A stretch of DNA of 32,137 bases from Akkermansiaceae bacterium (GTDB taxonomy: Bacteria > Verrucomicrobiota > Verrucomicrobiia > Verrucomicrobiales > Akkermansiaceae): the NCBI GenBank assembly GCA_903908495.1, contig CAIVSK010000018.1, positions 1 through 32,137 on the forward strand. The letters run 5' to 3'. The notes under the pieces were generated by a model. It was given only the letters and a program-made list of their open reading frames with translations, ran no database searches and had not been told where the DNA came from. The position numbers and the translations under genes are program-made. Positions 1 through 6,812 of this stretch are shown here, piece by piece; position 1 is the first letter of the stretch, and every line of letters begins with the position of its first letter.

Positions 1-1078
1 CTCCGGCGGCGACGGCATCGAACGGTCGGTCGGCCCGGGTCAGTTCGCCATAACGGGAGCGAACGAGACGTCGGACGCAGGGAATGAGGCTGGAGCCGCC
101 GGTGAGTAGAACTGCCTGGAGGGAGGAGCGGTCATAGCCGTGGGCGCGGGCCTGGCTCTCCGCAGCATCGAGGACCGCACCGACCTTGTCGAAGAGACCG
201 TGGCGCTCCATGAGATCCTCCAGGGCGGATCGGGTCCATCGGTGGCTGGCGAGGAGGGAGCCCTGCTGGTCGGTGATTTCGAAATCGGCGGAGTCGGCGG
301 CAGAAAGTGCTTCTTTGACGCGCTCGGCCTCAGCGAGCATCCGAGGCATGAGGGCGCGGACGCTGGCGGCATCGAGTCCGGCCAGAGCGGTCTCGCTGGT
401 GGATTTGGCGAGCCACTGGTCCAGGGCGCTGCCGCCAACCTGGGTACCGGCCTTGCCCAGCAGGCGGCTGCGCACCGTGCCGTCGGTGGTTTCATCGGAG
501 CGGACGATTGAGACATCCAGCGTGCCGCCGCCGAAGTCGAACACGAGATAGGGCGCTCCGGGACTAACTCGGGCGGCATAGCCCAGCGCGGCGGCGGATG
601 CCTCGTCCAAATAACGGGGGCGGAGTACGCCGGCACTGCGAACCACACCATCCAGCCAGCTCTGGGCGTGCTCGAAGGACTCCACGGGCAGAGTAAAGGC
701 GACTTCCTCGTCGCTGAGGTCGACATGAATGCCGGCGGCATTGATAACCTGGGTGAGGAAAGCGGCGGCGGCATCGAAGTTGTCGATGGATTTCCCGAAC
801 AGGGTGCGCGGCAGCTTCATGCCGGAGCCGGTGTAGGTTTTCATCCACCGGAAGGTGCCGGGCATGGCCAGCAGGTCGCGTGCCACGACCTGTTGGCCGG
901 TCCACTGGCCGCGCTCATGAAAGTGCATGAGCGACGGGACGACATGGAACTCCCGCCCATGGGGGTCGGTGCGTTCGGTGGTGAGATCGGCCAAGGGCAG
1001 GCTTCGCGCATCCTGTGTGTCGGCATCCCAGAGGGCGGCGACGGTGTTGGAGGTGCCGAAGTCAATGGAGAGGGGCAT
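1..1078 (-). CDS. Hsp70/DnaK-type chaperone ATPase (C-terminus outside window)
   Basis: The translation from the ATG at 1078 gives 359 residues before the window edge. It shows the Hsp70/actin-fold nucleotide-binding motifs: phosphate-1 IDFGTSNT near residues 5-12, phosphate-2 FDFGGGTLDVS near 179-190, and the adenosine motif LLTGGSS near 324-330. This covers nearly the whole ATPase domain; the substrate-binding part, if any, lies outside. Family knowledge: Hsp70 proteins couple ATP hydrolysis to binding of unfolded or client proteins in the cytoplasm. The sequence looks like the divergent 'Hsp70 family' group rather than housekeeping DnaK, because the linking segments differ and no dnaJ or grpE is nearby. 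It is the last visible gene of a minus-strand run headed by a Ycf46-type ATPase. A functional link to that ATPase is inference. A 7-bp tandem repeat lies just upstream of its start. Confidence 0.9.
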   Translation of the reverse strand, partial: MPLSIDFGTSNTVAALWDADTQDARSLPLADLTTERTDPHGREFHVVPSLMHFHERGQWTGQQVVARDLLAMPGTFRWMKTYTGSGMKLPRTLFGKSIDNFDAAAAFLTQVINAAGIHVDLSDEEVAFTLPVESFEHAQSWLDGVVRSAGVLRPRYLDEASAAALGYAARVSPGAPYLVFDFGGGTLDVSIVRSDETTDGTVRSRLLGKAGTQVGGSALDQWLAKSTSETALAGLDAASVRALMPRMLAEAERVKEALSAADSADFEITDQQGSLLASHRWTRSALEDLMERHGLFDKVGAVLDAAESQARAHGYDRSSLQAVLLTGGSSLIPCVRRLVRSRYGELTRADRPFDAVAAG

Positions 1079-1091
1079 GGGTGGGAAATAT

Positions 1092-1147
1092 GAAATCCGA
1101 AATCCGAAATCTGAAATCTGAAGGGCGAAGGGCGAAGGGCGAAGGGC
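1092..1147. repeat. 7-bp tandem repeat upstream of the Hsp70 gene
   Basis: Eight consecutive 7-bp units are present: gaaatcc twice, gaaatct twice, then gaagggc four times. The 7-bp register never breaks although the unit changes sequence half-way. The repeat sits between the higA stop and the Hsp70 start, 14 bp from the latter. Its function is unknown. Confidence 0.9.
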
Positions 1148-1177
1148 GGGCGGTTTGGTGATTCCGAATGAAAGAGT

Positions 1178-1534
1178 TTACGGCGTGCCGATGAGGACCT
1201 CGGCGGGGATGTGCAGGTGTTTGTGCAGGGAGCGGATCATCCCGAGGCTGAGCGGGCGCTTGCGGTGGAGCACTTCCGAGACGCGGTTCTTGCCGGGTAG
1301 CACCTTGGCGAGGTCTTTCTGCCGCAGGCCTTCCTGCTCCATGCGGAACTTGATCGCATCCACCGGATCGGGCAGGTCGATCGGGAAATGCTCCTGCTCG
1401 TAGCGCTCGACGAGCAGCGACCAAAGTTCCAGTTCCTCCTCCTTGGCGGAACCGGGCGTGGCATCCATGAGCGACTCCACGCGGGCGAGGGCCGCCTGGT
1501 AGTCTGCTTCGGTTTTCAGAATTTTGGCTTTCAT
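1178..1534 (-). CDS. higA: HigA-type antitoxin, XRE-family HTH protein
   Basis: This is a 118-aa protein with an acidic helical N-terminal half and a C-terminal helix-turn-helix of the XRE/Cro type (roughly residues 65-112, around EGLRQKDLAKVLPGKNRVSE). This is the layout of HigA-family antitoxins. Antitoxins of this family bind and neutralise their toxin and repress their own operon. The start is the ATG at 1534; a longer frame upstream only runs through the toxin gene out of frame. The gene begins 5 bp after the toxin stop, so the order is toxin then antitoxin, which is characteristic of higBA and opposite to most type II pairs. The perfect inverted repeat at 1867-1895 is its likely binding site. 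The gene is intact. Confidence 0.88.
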   Translation of the reverse strand: MKAKILKTEADYQAALARVESLMDATPGSAKEEELELWSLLVERYEQEHFPIDLPDPVDAIKFRMEQEGLRQKDLAKVLPGKNRVSEVLHRKRPLSLGMIRSLHKHLHIPAEVLIGTP

Positions 1535-1539
1535 GGTGT

Positions 1540-1833
1540 TCAGATGCTGGAGGCGTCGATCTTGTCGTAGTCGGCATGGGTGCCGACGAAGCGGGTGAAG
1601 ACGATGCCGGTGTTGTAGTGGATCCTGATGATGAGTCGGTAAGTGTTCCCCTTGATGTTGAAGACCACCCGGTTGCCGGGCAGGATGTCGGCCGACGGGT
1701 AGCGCTGCTTGATGTCCTGAGGTCCCGCCCACTTGGCAGCCGTAGCTTCATGAAACCACGCCTCCAGTGCCGACTTGGCATCGGCATGGGCGGCGTAGAA
1801 CTCGCGGAGCGTGCGGCGGGCGATGATTCTCAT
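1540..1833 (-). CDS. higB: HigB-type toxin (RelE-like mRNA interferase)
   Basis: This 97-aa basic protein starts MRIIARRTLREFYAAH and carries the HigB signature arrangement: an alternating-charge N-terminal helix, a central W-x-x-P-x-D-I-K-x-x-Y-P segment, then N-R-V-V-F-N-I-K-G-N-x-Y-R-L and a C-terminal R-F-V-G-T-H-x-x-Y-D-K-I-D. Members of this family cleave mRNA, mostly in association with the ribosome. The ATG at 1833 is chosen; the upstream TTG at 1839 is less likely. No strong Shine-Dalgarno sequence is seen. It is followed 5 bp later by the antitoxin gene. The pair interrupts a set of co-directional genes but has its own operator, so it is probably an independently regulated insertion. 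Confidence 0.9.
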   Translation of the reverse strand: MRIIARRTLREFYAAHADAKSALEAWFHEATAAKWAGPQDIKQRYPSADILPGNRVVFNIKGNTYRLIIRIHYNTGIVFTRFVGTHADYDKIDASSI

Positions 1834-1866
1834 GGACAAGTTGGCGGAAATTCAGGGAAAGACAAG

Positions 1867-1895
1867 AACAAAGTTCCCAATTGGGGAACTTTGTT
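1867..1895 (-). promoter_or_regulatory. Probable HigA operator (perfect inverted repeat)
   Basis: The left arm AACAAAGTTCCC (1867-1878) and right arm GGGAACTTTGTT (1884-1895) are perfect 12-bp reverse complements around a 5-base spacer. The site lies 33 bp upstream of the higB start on the minus strand, where an autorepressing antitoxin would bind. There is no T-run after it, which argues against a terminator for the upstream DUF2997 gene. Confidence 0.72.
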
Positions 1896-1991
1896 ACCGC
1901 AAGTCGCCGGTTTGGGCTTTCTTGCCATGCTTTTTCGCCACTTTCGGCGCGGCGGCGGGGCAGAGGTGTTCAAGGTTGGCGGCTGGTGTTG

Positions 1992-2198
1992 CTATTGGCC
2001 GAGGGATTGCCAGGCGGAGTCGGATTGTTCGACGGGCTGGTCGTATTCCGGGGTGTGATCGCGGGAGAGAACCTGACCACCCAGAGCTTTTTCGAGATCG
2101 GCGGTGATGCTGAGGCATTGCGTCCCAGCGGCTCCGCGGACATGGAGCTTTACGCTGCCGTCGGGCTGGATGGTGACTTCGATTTCCTGAGTTTGCAT
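1992..2198 (-). CDS. DUF2997 family small protein
   Basis: This is a 68-aa protein. Residues 1-42 fit the DUF2997 pattern: an I-E-V-T-I-x-x-D-G-x-V strand pair, then a V-R-G-x-x-G-x-x-C-L turn and a helix ending in L-E-K-A-L-G. The conserved Cys is residue 28. The function of the family is not known. In cyanobacteria it is encoded beside DUF1257/Ycf35 and Ycf46-type genes, and the same order is seen here, 30 bp downstream of the DUF1257 gene. The C-terminal 25 residues are acidic and look disordered. The ATG at 2198 is the only reasonable start. Confidence 0.78.
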   Translation of the reverse strand: MQTQEIEVTIQPDGSVKLHVRGAAGTQCLSITADLEKALGGQVLSRDHTPEYDQPVEQSDSAWQSLGQ

Positions 2199-2228
2199 GG
2201 CGGGGAAATAGGCAAAGGGTGAAGGGAT

Positions 2229-2627
2229 TCAGACGGAGCGGCGGAGGACGAGGTGGATGGCACCGGTCTCCTGCTGCTCCTCCTCCACGAGGGAGAAGCC
2301 CTGTTCCTCGACCAGTTTCTGAACCGTAGTGTGGTAGGCGTAGCGCTGAGCGAGGGCCAGGGTGAGGGTGTCCCGGTTGATGTCCTTGATGCCATACCAG
2401 TCACCGACGAGGGCGTAGTGGCCGACTTCCTGTTTGAAACCGAGGTCGTAACCGGGATTGCAGGTGGAAACGACGAGTTCCGCAGTGGTGGTGATGCCCT
2501 GCCAACCGGACACGGTGGCGTTTTTCCGCACCGCGGAAAGACCGAACCGGGCGGCAACATCGGCGAGGGCCTTCTCCAGAGGCTCGGCGTCGGTGAAGGC
2601 GGTCTTGATGGTGGTGAAGTGGGACAT
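2229..2627 (-). CDS. DUF1257 (Ycf35-type) protein
   Basis: This 132-aa protein starts MSHFTTIKT, the usual start of DUF1257/Ycf35 proteins. It continues with the family pattern: F-x-D-x-x-x-L-x-x-A-L near residues 10-20, G-Y-D-L-G-F near 66-71, Y-x-L-V-G-D-W near 77-83, and a helix with Q-R-Y-A-Y near 99-103. The ATG at 2627 is chosen over a longer frame that begins inside the ATPase gene, since translation there is unlike the family. Ycf35 is a conserved hypothetical protein of cyanobacteria and red-algal plastids with no settled biochemical role. The gene lies 22 bp after the AAA+ ATPase stop and 30 bp before DUF2997, which implies one transcript. Confidence 0.82.
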   Translation of the reverse strand: MSHFTTIKTAFTDAEPLEKALADVAARFGLSAVRKNATVSGWQGITTTAELVVSTCNPGYDLGFKQEVGHYALVGDWYGIKDINRDTLTLALAQRYAYHTTVQKLVEEQGFSLVEEEQQETGAIHLVLRRSV

Positions 2628-2649
2628 GGCGCTTTCTTGGATGTTGTGG

Positions 2650-4236
2650 TCAGTCGAGTTGAATATCGATATTGACGAACTGCTCCTCATGCTTGCGGGC
2701 CTCAGTGTAAGAAGCGGACTGGGCGCGGCCGTCACGCAGCCATGAGCGGAGGATCTCGATGCGCTCTCGCTGGGAACGGGAGAGCGGGACGAGCCTGGTC
2801 AGCGCAGCGATGATGTCATCGGTGGTGAATTCGCGGCGGGGCGATGCTTTGTCGTTGTAGGCAAGGTGCATGGCATCCACCACGGCCTGCTCGATTTCCG
2901 CGCCGACGAAGCCGGCGGAGGCGGCGGCGAGTTCGTCAAGATCGAACATGACCAGCGGGCGCTTTCGCTTGGTGATGTGAACCTCGAAAATGGCGCGGCG
3001 CTCGGCGGTGGTGGGCAAGTCGAGAAAGAAGGTGGCATCGAAGCGCCCGCTGCGGAGAAACTCCGGCGGCAGGGCCATGACATCGTTGGCCGTGCCGATC
3101 ACGAAGACGGCCTGTTTCTTTTCCTGCATCCACGAGAGCACGCTGCCGAAAACACGCTGCGAGGTGCCGCCGTCCAACCCACCCCCGGCGAAGGCTTTTT
3201 CCATTTCGTCAATCCACAGCACGCACGGGGCGATGGTCTCGACCAAGGCCAGCGCCCTGCGGGTGTTTTCCTCCGACTGGCCGACGAGTCCGCCAAACAG
3301 CGCGCCGACATCCAGTCGCACCAGCGGCAGGTGCCAGAGGCTGGAGACCATCTTCGCGGTGAGGCTTTTTCCCGTGCCGGGAATGCCGATGAGGGCGATC
3401 CCCTTCGGCGCGGGAATGCCGTAAGCCTGCGCCTCCGGCGTGAAGTCGGCCTCGCGGCCGCGCAGCCATTCCTTGAGCACCTCCAGGCCGCCAATGTCGG
3501 CGATGGTTTCCTGAGGGGAGAAGAATTCCAGTGCGCCGGACTCGCGGATGATGCTTTTTTTCTCGGCGGTGATCATGTCGATACCCCGCTCGTCGAGAGT
3601 ACCGGATGGCTTGAGAACCTGGCCGTTCGCCCCCTTGATCTCCGCGACGATGCTTTTGCCAAAGACGCGGAGAGCCTGATTGGCGCTCAGACCGAGCGCC
3701 GCACGCAGGACCTTGTCGCGGCCCAGGTCGGTGAGGTTGACCTTGATCTGCGGGTTTTGCGTGAAGCGGTCCAGCAGCCCGCTGATTTCTTCCACATCCG
3801 GCGACGGGAACTCCATGAGAAACACATCGTCCTTCAAGTCGTCCGGAACCTTGGCATTGGGAGCAGTGATGATGATGGACTTGCGCGTGGCCCTGAGCGC
3901 CTGCGCTAGATTGCGGAGCTGGCGGATGATTTTGGGCTGCTTGTCAAGGCAGTGGTGGAAGTCCTTGAGAACGAAAACCGCATCGGTGCCGGCCTCGGCC
4001 TTGGCGATGGCATCAAGCGCCGTAAGGGGGTCTTTTGCGTCCGGGGGCGAAGGTGCGCCGGGCGTGTCGGACACGGCTTTGAAGTGTGCCGCAATATCCC
4101 AAGTGAGCAAGCGGCGCTTGGTGCGCTCGCAAAGCTCCTTGAGCGAGGCAACGATGCGCTCCTCTTCGTAGGACGAGATCCACACGACGGTGAAACGCGA
4201 ACGCAAGCAAATCTCGATTTCTTCGGCGAATTTCAT
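2650..4236 (-). CDS. Ycf46-type AAA+ ATPase
   Basis: This 528-aa protein has an N-terminal domain (about 1-230) with the Ycf46-like beginning E-I-x-x-x-L-R-S-R-F-x-V-V-W-I-S-S-Y-E-E-x-R. A single AAA+ module follows: Walker A GIPGTGKS (Lys near 290), Walker B LWIDEMEK (near 340), a GTAND sensor-1 region and R-S-G-R-F-D (near 395), then a C-terminal helical lid. All catalytic motifs look intact. Family knowledge: such ATPases remodel proteins; Ycf46 of Synechocystis has been connected with carbon uptake or photosynthetic regulation, a role that cannot simply be transferred here. The ATG at 4236 gives the family-like N-terminus; the longer frame starts with TTG at 4284. The gene heads the DUF1257-DUF2997 run. 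Confidence 0.9.
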   Translation of the reverse strand: MKFAEEIEICLRSRFTVVWISSYEEERIVASLKELCERTKRRLLTWDIAAHFKAVSDTPGAPSPPDAKDPLTALDAIAKAEAGTDAVFVLKDFHHCLDKQPKIIRQLRNLAQALRATRKSIIITAPNAKVPDDLKDDVFLMEFPSPDVEEISGLLDRFTQNPQIKVNLTDLGRDKVLRAALGLSANQALRVFGKSIVAEIKGANGQVLKPSGTLDERGIDMITAEKKSIIRESGALEFFSPQETIADIGGLEVLKEWLRGREADFTPEAQAYGIPAPKGIALIGIPGTGKSLTAKMVSSLWHLPLVRLDVGALFGGLVGQSEENTRRALALVETIAPCVLWIDEMEKAFAGGGLDGGTSQRVFGSVLSWMQEKKQAVFVIGTANDVMALPPEFLRSGRFDATFFLDLPTTAERRAIFEVHITKRKRPLVMFDLDELAAASAGFVGAEIEQAVVDAMHLAYNDKASPRREFTTDDIIAALTRLVPLSRSQRERIEILRSWLRDGRAQSASYTEARKHEEQFVNIDIQLD

Positions 4237-4826
4237 AGAGGGGTATTGTTTCAGTTGAGGCCTTAGGAATGTTGCAATTTCCAAGCACCAAGTTGCGAGA
4301 CCAAAACTTCAATCAAATCAGGATCCACTTTGCCCGGAGTGGCAAGGGCCCCAGGGGCAATGCCAGCTTTGGTAAGAAGCCCGGTTGCGAGACGTGCGGG
4401 ACAGAAAGACGGCAGCACAAATCATAGCGGGGATTTGATGGGCCACGGCAGGAGTTTGGGGCAATCCTGTCCTCGGCCCACCCCAGCCTGCAAAAGTCGG
4501 CACGGGTTTGGAGACGAGAAATCACGCCGCCGCCCGCAATTTTGTCGCTGGGGCGTAAATTCATGGCAGCGATGGCTAGCAAAAAGTGCGCGCGCTGCAC
4601 AAGGCACGCAAAAACCTCAGCAGGGCATCGAGGTTCAGTGCGATCAGGCCGATGGGCTGTCGAATTGCGCAGGGTTGTTCATTATGATCGGGACGAGGCT
4701 GAGCCAAACAGCTTCTGGCCGCGGGTCGCTCGTTAGAAGGCGCGCTGCGCGTGTTGTTAGTGTGGGAGGAGCAATATTTACGTGCCGGCTGATACGCTTT
4801 TAGTGGATTTGCGCCATGATCTTTGC
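4237..4826. other. Non-coding stretch, nothing recognised
   Basis: About 590 bp separate the AAA+ gene start from the terminator of the next gene. Short open frames exist on both strands (for example minus 4313-4600 and plus 4330-4803), but their composition is that of random GC-rich frames (rich in Arg, Pro, Ser and Cys) and no family is recognised. The promoter of the AAA+ operon should lie at the low-coordinate end, but I could not assign -35 and -10 boxes. Confidence 0.5.
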
Positions 4827-4855
4827 AAAAAAAGCCGGCCCATTACTGGGCCGGC
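4827..4855 (-). terminator. Rho-independent terminator
   Basis: Read on the minus strand, a perfect 9-bp GC-rich stem (GCCGGCCCA with TGGGCCGGC) closes a 4-base loop and is followed at once by seven T residues. It sits 46 bp after the stop of the gene at 4902-5468 and should end that transcript. Confidence 0.9.
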
Positions 4856-4901
4856 ATGAGGTGGGGTGAGCGGTGGATTTTATGTTATTACGCGCAGCAA
4901 A

Positions 4902-5468
4902 TCAGGCAGCCAGGTCTTTTTGGTCATCGTCTCCGGGGTAAATCCCACGACGGCGGAGTTCGTCGAGCAGATCACGGACACTGTAGTCGCTGAGCGGGTT
5001 GCTGACGGCGTCGTCGTCTGTCGCAACGATGTCAAACCCCTCGCGCTCGGCGTACGAGCGGCGCATGACCATCGTGATCGACAGGTCTGCGCTCCCTGTG
5101 ACCCGAGGAGCAGCGGGAGTGCCCCCCGTTGGAGACCAGAGTCCAGTTGCCAATTGAACACCATCCGGGATTTCGACGGCGGAATTGTGCCGGAAACGGA
5201 TGGCGATCACGTAGCCACCGGTTTTCCATTGGCGATCATGCTCCGCGATCCGACTCATCGGCACCCGCGCGATGACGAGTTGGCTGATTTCGCCGAACAT
5301 AGCAATAATCATGTCGGCAGTGACAGCAGTGCGGTCGAAAATCCATTTCTTGGATTCCGGATCCCACTGCCCGCCTTTTGCTTTGAAAATGAGATTATTA
5401 GAGTGGCTGAACGGGGAACTGATGGCGATTTTATCGACAGTTTCGGTAATCGTGAATTGTGTCTTCAT
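4902..5468 (-). CDS. Hypothetical protein with HARP-like N-terminal motif
   Basis: This is a 188-aa protein. Residues about 18-60 contain F-S-H-S-N-N-L-I-F-K-A-K-G-G-Q-W-D-P-E-S-K-K-W-I-F-D, then a helical stretch. The spacing of G-x-x-W-D-x-x-x-K-x-W-x-F resembles the HARP motif of SMARCAL1-type annealing helicases and related short DNA-associated proteins. No helicase domain follows. The middle part (about 70-140) looks like beta strands, and the acidic C-terminus has a helix (V-R-D-L-L-D-E-L-R-R-R-G-I). I do not recognise the full protein. The start is the ATG at 5468; a GT-rich simple sequence lies just upstream and a strong terminator follows the stop. Position near the integrase module suggests it is an element gene. 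The function is unknown and a link to DNA handling is only a guess. Confidence 0.68.
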   Translation of the reverse strand: MKTQFTITETVDKIAISSPFSHSNNLIFKAKGGQWDPESKKWIFDRTAVTADMIIAMFGEISQLVIARVPMSRIAEHDRQWKTGGYVIAIRFRHNSAVEIPDGVQLATGLWSPTGGTPAAPRVTGSADLSITMVMRRSYAEREGFDIVATDDDAVSNPLSDYSVRDLLDELRRRGIYPGDDDQKDLAA

Positions 5469-5481
5469 AATGCTTGTGTGC

Positions 5482-5525
5482 GTTTTGGTTTGGTTTTGGT
5501 TCGTTTTGGGTTCTGGTTGGTTGGG
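5482..5525. repeat. GT-rich simple sequence (TTTTGG repeats)
   Basis: Irregular repeats of GGTTTTGG/GGTTCGTTTTGG type lie directly upstream of the 188-aa gene (minus strand), between it and the small HTH gene. The strand bias (all G and T on the plus strand) is conspicuous. It may be part of the promoter region or just a simple repeat. Confidence 0.7.
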
Positions 5526-5574
5526 GCTGCAAGTGGTCTCATGAACACCTCAAGCCGTAGCCAAGGAGAGTGGT

Positions 5575-5778
5575 CTAGGCGGGTTTGTCGGGTAGGTCTC
5601 TTTTGCGGCGGCCCAGAAAGGTGGCCACGTCATGGGCGCAATAGCGGACCAAGCGCGGCCCTACCCGGGTAGGGCGCAACTCGCCGCTGGCCTCATACCT
5701 CTTGAGGGTACTGAGTGACACCAGCAGCTCCGCGCAGAGCGCCTGCCGGGTGTAGAAGGATTGTGGGTTCGGGTTCAT
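5575..5778 (-). CDS. Excisionase-like helix-turn-helix protein
   Basis: This 67-aa protein has a MerR/excisionase-type winged helix: F-Y-T-R-Q-A-L-C-A-E-L-L-V-S-L-S-T-L-K-R-Y (residues about 8-27), then a wing containing R-P-T-R-V-G-P-R-L-V-R-Y and a terminal helix D-V-A-T-F-L-G. This is the pattern of the HTH_17 family, which includes phage and element excisionases (Xis). Such proteins bend DNA at the attachment site and control the direction of integrase. The start is the ATG at 5778; the longer frame begins in AT-rich intergenic DNA. It lies 107 bp upstream of the 188-aa gene and divergent from the regulator at 5898, a common layout at the integrase end of mobile elements. It could instead be a simple transcription regulator. 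Confidence 0.75.
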   Translation of the reverse strand: MNPNPQSFYTRQALCAELLVSLSTLKRYEASGELRPTRVGPRLVRYCAHDVATFLGRRKRDLPDKPA

Positions 5779-5897
5779 GTTGCTGCGAACTCTGAACCAA
5801 TGTGTGTTAAATCGCAAGAACAAAATTACCAAAAGAGGATAAATAAATATTTCTTTTTTGCTTTACAGAATCTTAAAAATGTGATTTATCACTCGTT
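5779..5897. promoter_or_regulatory. AT-rich divergent control region
   Basis: The 119 bp between the excisionase-like gene (minus) and the regulator gene (plus) are markedly more AT-rich than their surroundings. A short inverted repeat GTGAT-TT-ATCAC lies at 5881-5892, five bases before the GTG start of the regulator gene. TTTACA at 5862-5867 followed after 17 bases by TTTATC is a possible weak plus-strand promoter overlapping that repeat. The region is a plausible operator for autoregulation and for the divergent gene, but the boxes are weak. Confidence 0.45.
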
Positions 5898-6659
5898 GTG
5901 AACGAGAAAAAGAATCCCCATCCGGTTCGCAAGGTGCGCGACATGTTGAAAGATACGCCCGAAGAATACGGTTTGCGGCAATACAGCACTGCAGCCGGCT
6001 TCGCGGAGTTGATGGAATGTTCGCCAAGTTGGATCCGAAACGTTGAGTGTCGGGCCACCAAGAATTGGGTGTCCTTGGCCAAACGGATCGAGAGGAAGGC
6101 GCATGTCTCGGCTGAGTGGTTGTTGTCCAATCCTGCCCCAAATGAGCCAGTATTGGATCGCAGAGGCCGTGTCTGGAATCCGAGCGAATATCTGGACCCT
6201 CTGGCTGCTTATGAGGGCATGCCAGCCTGGAGAAAACTGACACAGCACGCTCCATCAGTGATTCCAGATTTGGTATCAGACGCTATTAAAGCCATGCTGA
6301 TTTGGGAGCTTTCACTTGGTTTGGAAGATGGTTTGGCAAGCATGATTGCAGTATTCAAGCGTCACAAAGCATACAAGTTTCCCGCACTGGCTGGAATGAG
6401 AGATTCGCATGAGCGCATGATCGGTAAGGCCTTTTCGAGCCGAGTGTATACAGAGTGTAAAAGCATGCAGGTGGCACCAGATGATCTAGAGTCACGATTG
6501 GACGTGGATCTCACACGAATGAGCACGGAGGATGCCGCAAAGATATTGGAGGATCAGGGTCCCGGGTGGATCCTCAGGCTGAATCCAGTGCCTAGAACGG
6601 GACCAATACCTGAGATGCTAAATCTTCACCGCGTATCAAACTCGCTAGCAGAAGATTAA
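5898..6659 (+). CDS. Cro/CI-like HTH protein, element regulator
   Basis: This is a 253-aa protein. The N-terminal part (about 24-75) reads as a helix-turn-helix of the lambda-repressor class: Y-S-T-A-A-G-F-A-E-L-M-E-C-S-P-S-W-I-R-N-V-E, then A-K-R-I-E. The remaining 180 residues are helical with no recognised enzyme motif. There is no S24 peptidase (LexA/CI cleavage) signature. The start is a GTG at 5898, since the frame has no earlier usable start and the ATG codons inside would remove the first helix. It faces away from the excisionase-like gene and converges on the integrase gene. A repressor of element genes is the likely role by context. Similarity outside the HTH is not recognised. Confidence 0.65.
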   Translation: MNEKKNPHPVRKVRDMLKDTPEEYGLRQYSTAAGFAELMECSPSWIRNVECRATKNWVSLAKRIERKAHVSAEWLLSNPAPNEPVLDRRGRVWNPSEYLDPLAAYEGMPAWRKLTQHAPSVIPDLVSDAIKAMLIWELSLGLEDGLASMIAVFKRHKAYKFPALAGMRDSHERMIGKAFSSRVYTECKSMQVAPDDLESRLDVDLTRMSTEDAAKILEDQGPGWILRLNPVPRTGPIPEMLNLHRVSNSLAED

Positions 6660-6812
6660 GGCAAATATGATCCAAGTGGATCCAATCGCCAACCAACCGG
6701 CGCTCAGACTTTGACTATTGTGAGGCATTACGAGATGTGTCCTCATCCTCCTTGCTGCTAATCTGTGGGACTTAGCTTCGACTGCGCAGTGCGTGTGACT
6801 GCAAATTGCGGA

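Noticed and set aside
2866..3909. 347-codon plus-strand frame opposite the AAA+ ATPase
   Set aside because: It is antisense to a gene with all AAA+ motifs intact; its composition (His, Gly and Arg-rich) is that of a complementary frame.
4313..4803. Short frames on both strands in the gap upstream of the AAA+ gene, considered as transposase debris
   Set aside because: No transposase motif or terminal inverted repeats could be seen.
6669..6682. GATCCA-AG-TGGATC hairpin after the regulator gene
   Set aside because: The 6-bp stem with 2-base loop and no T-run cannot be supported as a terminator.
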